A DNA stretch of 9,375 nt from Pseudomonadota bacterium (lineage in GTDB: Bacteria; Pseudomonadota; Gammaproteobacteria; Burkholderiales; Burkholderiaceae_C). Positions 8,674 to 9,375 of the stretch are shown here, one piece after another. The notes under the pieces are model-generated. The model had not been told where the DNA came from and ran no database searches. It saw only the letters and a program-made list of their open reading frames with translations. The position numbers and the translations under genes are program-made. Positions within the stretch are counted from its first letter, which is position 1. Each line of letters begins with the position of its first letter. The stretch is from contig JAEXBL010000067.1 in assembly GCA_023394015.1 (NCBI GenBank), forward strand, positions 1 through 9,375. Reading direction: 5' to 3'.

Positions 8674-9375
8674 CGATCGATCTCTCCAAACACGATGTCC
8701 AGCGTGCCGATGATGGCCACGGCGTCGGCCAGCATGTGGCCCTTGGACAGCTCATCCAGCGCCGCCAGATGCACGAAGCCCGGCGGGCGGATCTTCAGGC
8801 GGTAGGGCTTGTTGGCGCCATCGCTGACCAGGTAGATGCCGAACTCGCCCTTGGGGTGCTCGACGGCGGCATAGGCCTCACCGGCGGGCACGTGCATGCC
8901 TTCGGTGAAGAGCTTGAAGTGGTGGATCAGCTCTTCCATGTTGGTCTTCATGGCCTCGCGCGAGGGCGGCGCGACCTTGTGGTTGTCCACGATCACCGGC
9001 CCCGGGTTGGCGCGCAGCCAGGCCACGCACTGCTGGATGATGCGGTTGGACTGGCGCATCTCGTGCACCCGCACCAGGTAGCGGTCGTAGCTGTCGCCGG
9101 TCTTGCCGACCGGGATGTCGAAGTCCACCTGGTCGTAGACGTCGTAGGGCTGCTTCTTGCGCAGGTCCCAGGCGATGCCGGAGCCGCGCAGCATGGGGCC
9201 TGTCATGCCCAGGTTCAGCGCCCGCTCGGGCGACAGCACGCCGATGCCCACGGTGCGCTGCTTCCAGATGCGGTTGTCGGTGAACAGCGTCTCGTACTCG
9301 TCGATCAGCTTGGGAAAGCGCTGGGTGAAGTCCTCGATGAAGTCCAGCAGCGAGCCCCGGCGGTCGGCGTTCAGG
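8670..9375 (-). CDS. nuoD: NADH-quinone oxidoreductase subunit D, C-terminal part (partial)
   Basis: NuoD is homologous to the mitochondrial 49 kDa subunit and descends from the [NiFe]-hydrogenase large subunit. With NuoB and NuoH it forms the ubiquinone reduction site. The frame is open to the right edge, and 234 residues are visible, beginning [13 protein letters not shown] full NuoD has about 417, so roughly the first 180 are outside the window. Family motifs include [55 protein letters not shown] and [13 protein letters not shown], and the protein ends in the hallmark [13 protein letters not shown] at 9251 is an internal valine codon (in [12 protein letters not shown]) and not a start. 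The stop overlaps nuoE. Whether this NuoD is separate from NuoC or fused, as in E. coli, cannot be seen here. Confidence 0.97.
   Translation of the reverse strand, partial: LNADRRGSLLDFIEDFTQRFPKLIDEYETLFTDNRIWKQRTVGIGVLSPERALNLGMTGPMLRGSGIAWDLRKKQPYDVYDQVDFDIPVGKTGDSYDRYLVRVHEMRQSNRIIQQCVAWLRANPGPVIVDNHKVAPPSREAMKTNMEELIHHFKLFTEGMHVPAGEAYAAVEHPKGEFGIYLVSDGANKPYRLKIRPPGFVHLAALDELSKGHMLADAVAIIGTLDIVFGEIDR
8681..8687 (-). promoter_or_regulatory. Shine-Dalgarno site of nuoE
   Basis: GGAGAGA lies 7 bases before the nuoE ATG, within the last codons of nuoD, and supports the start at the 4-base overlap. Confidence 0.75.

Overview
The window is one uninterrupted stretch of a respiratory complex I (NADH:quinone oxidoreductase, NDH-1) operon. 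All genes are on the minus strand, so transcription runs from the right edge to the left edge. The order is nuoD (3' part), nuoE, nuoF, nuoG, nuoH, nuoI, nuoJ, nuoK, nuoL and the first codons of nuoM. This is the canonical bacterial nuo order. Coding density is near total: the longest gap between genes is 23 bases, and three junctions (D/E, G/H, J/K) are 4-base ATGA stop/start overlaps. No promoter, terminator, RNA gene, mobile element, repeat array or accessory gene was found. The promoter should lie to the right (upstream of nuoA) and the terminator to the left (after nuoN).

The high GC content, strong third-position G/C and the style of the subunits suggest a betaproteobacterium of the Burkholderiales, probably Comamonadaceae-like. 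The relevant features are a 704-residue NuoG without the extra N7 cluster, NRHPFD in NuoH, and a long NuoL with a His-rich loop. This placement is inference from family resemblance and was not searched.

From the right edge, the genes encode the peripheral arm: NuoD (quinone-site subunit), NuoE and NuoF (2Fe-2S N1a; FMN, NADH and 4Fe-4S N3) and NuoG (2Fe-2S N1b and two 4Fe-4S clusters). Next comes the membrane heel, NuoH, with NuoI (two 4Fe-4S clusters) encoded directly after it. The membrane arm follows: NuoJ, NuoK, NuoL and the start of NuoM. Electrons pass from NADH through FMN and the iron-sulfur chain to ubiquinone at the NuoB/NuoD/NuoH junction. The energy released drives proton translocation through NuoH/J/K, NuoL, NuoM and NuoN. 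All cofactor-binding cysteines and the main membrane carboxylates and lysines that could be checked are present, so the encoded enzyme looks functional.

No new biological system was found. The observations worth a second look are small: the absent N7 site in NuoG, an Ala/Pro tail on NuoJ whose last codons carry the nuoK ribosome binding site, a His-rich loop in NuoL, a substitution in a conserved NuoH motif, and uneven Shine-Dalgarno strength along the operon.
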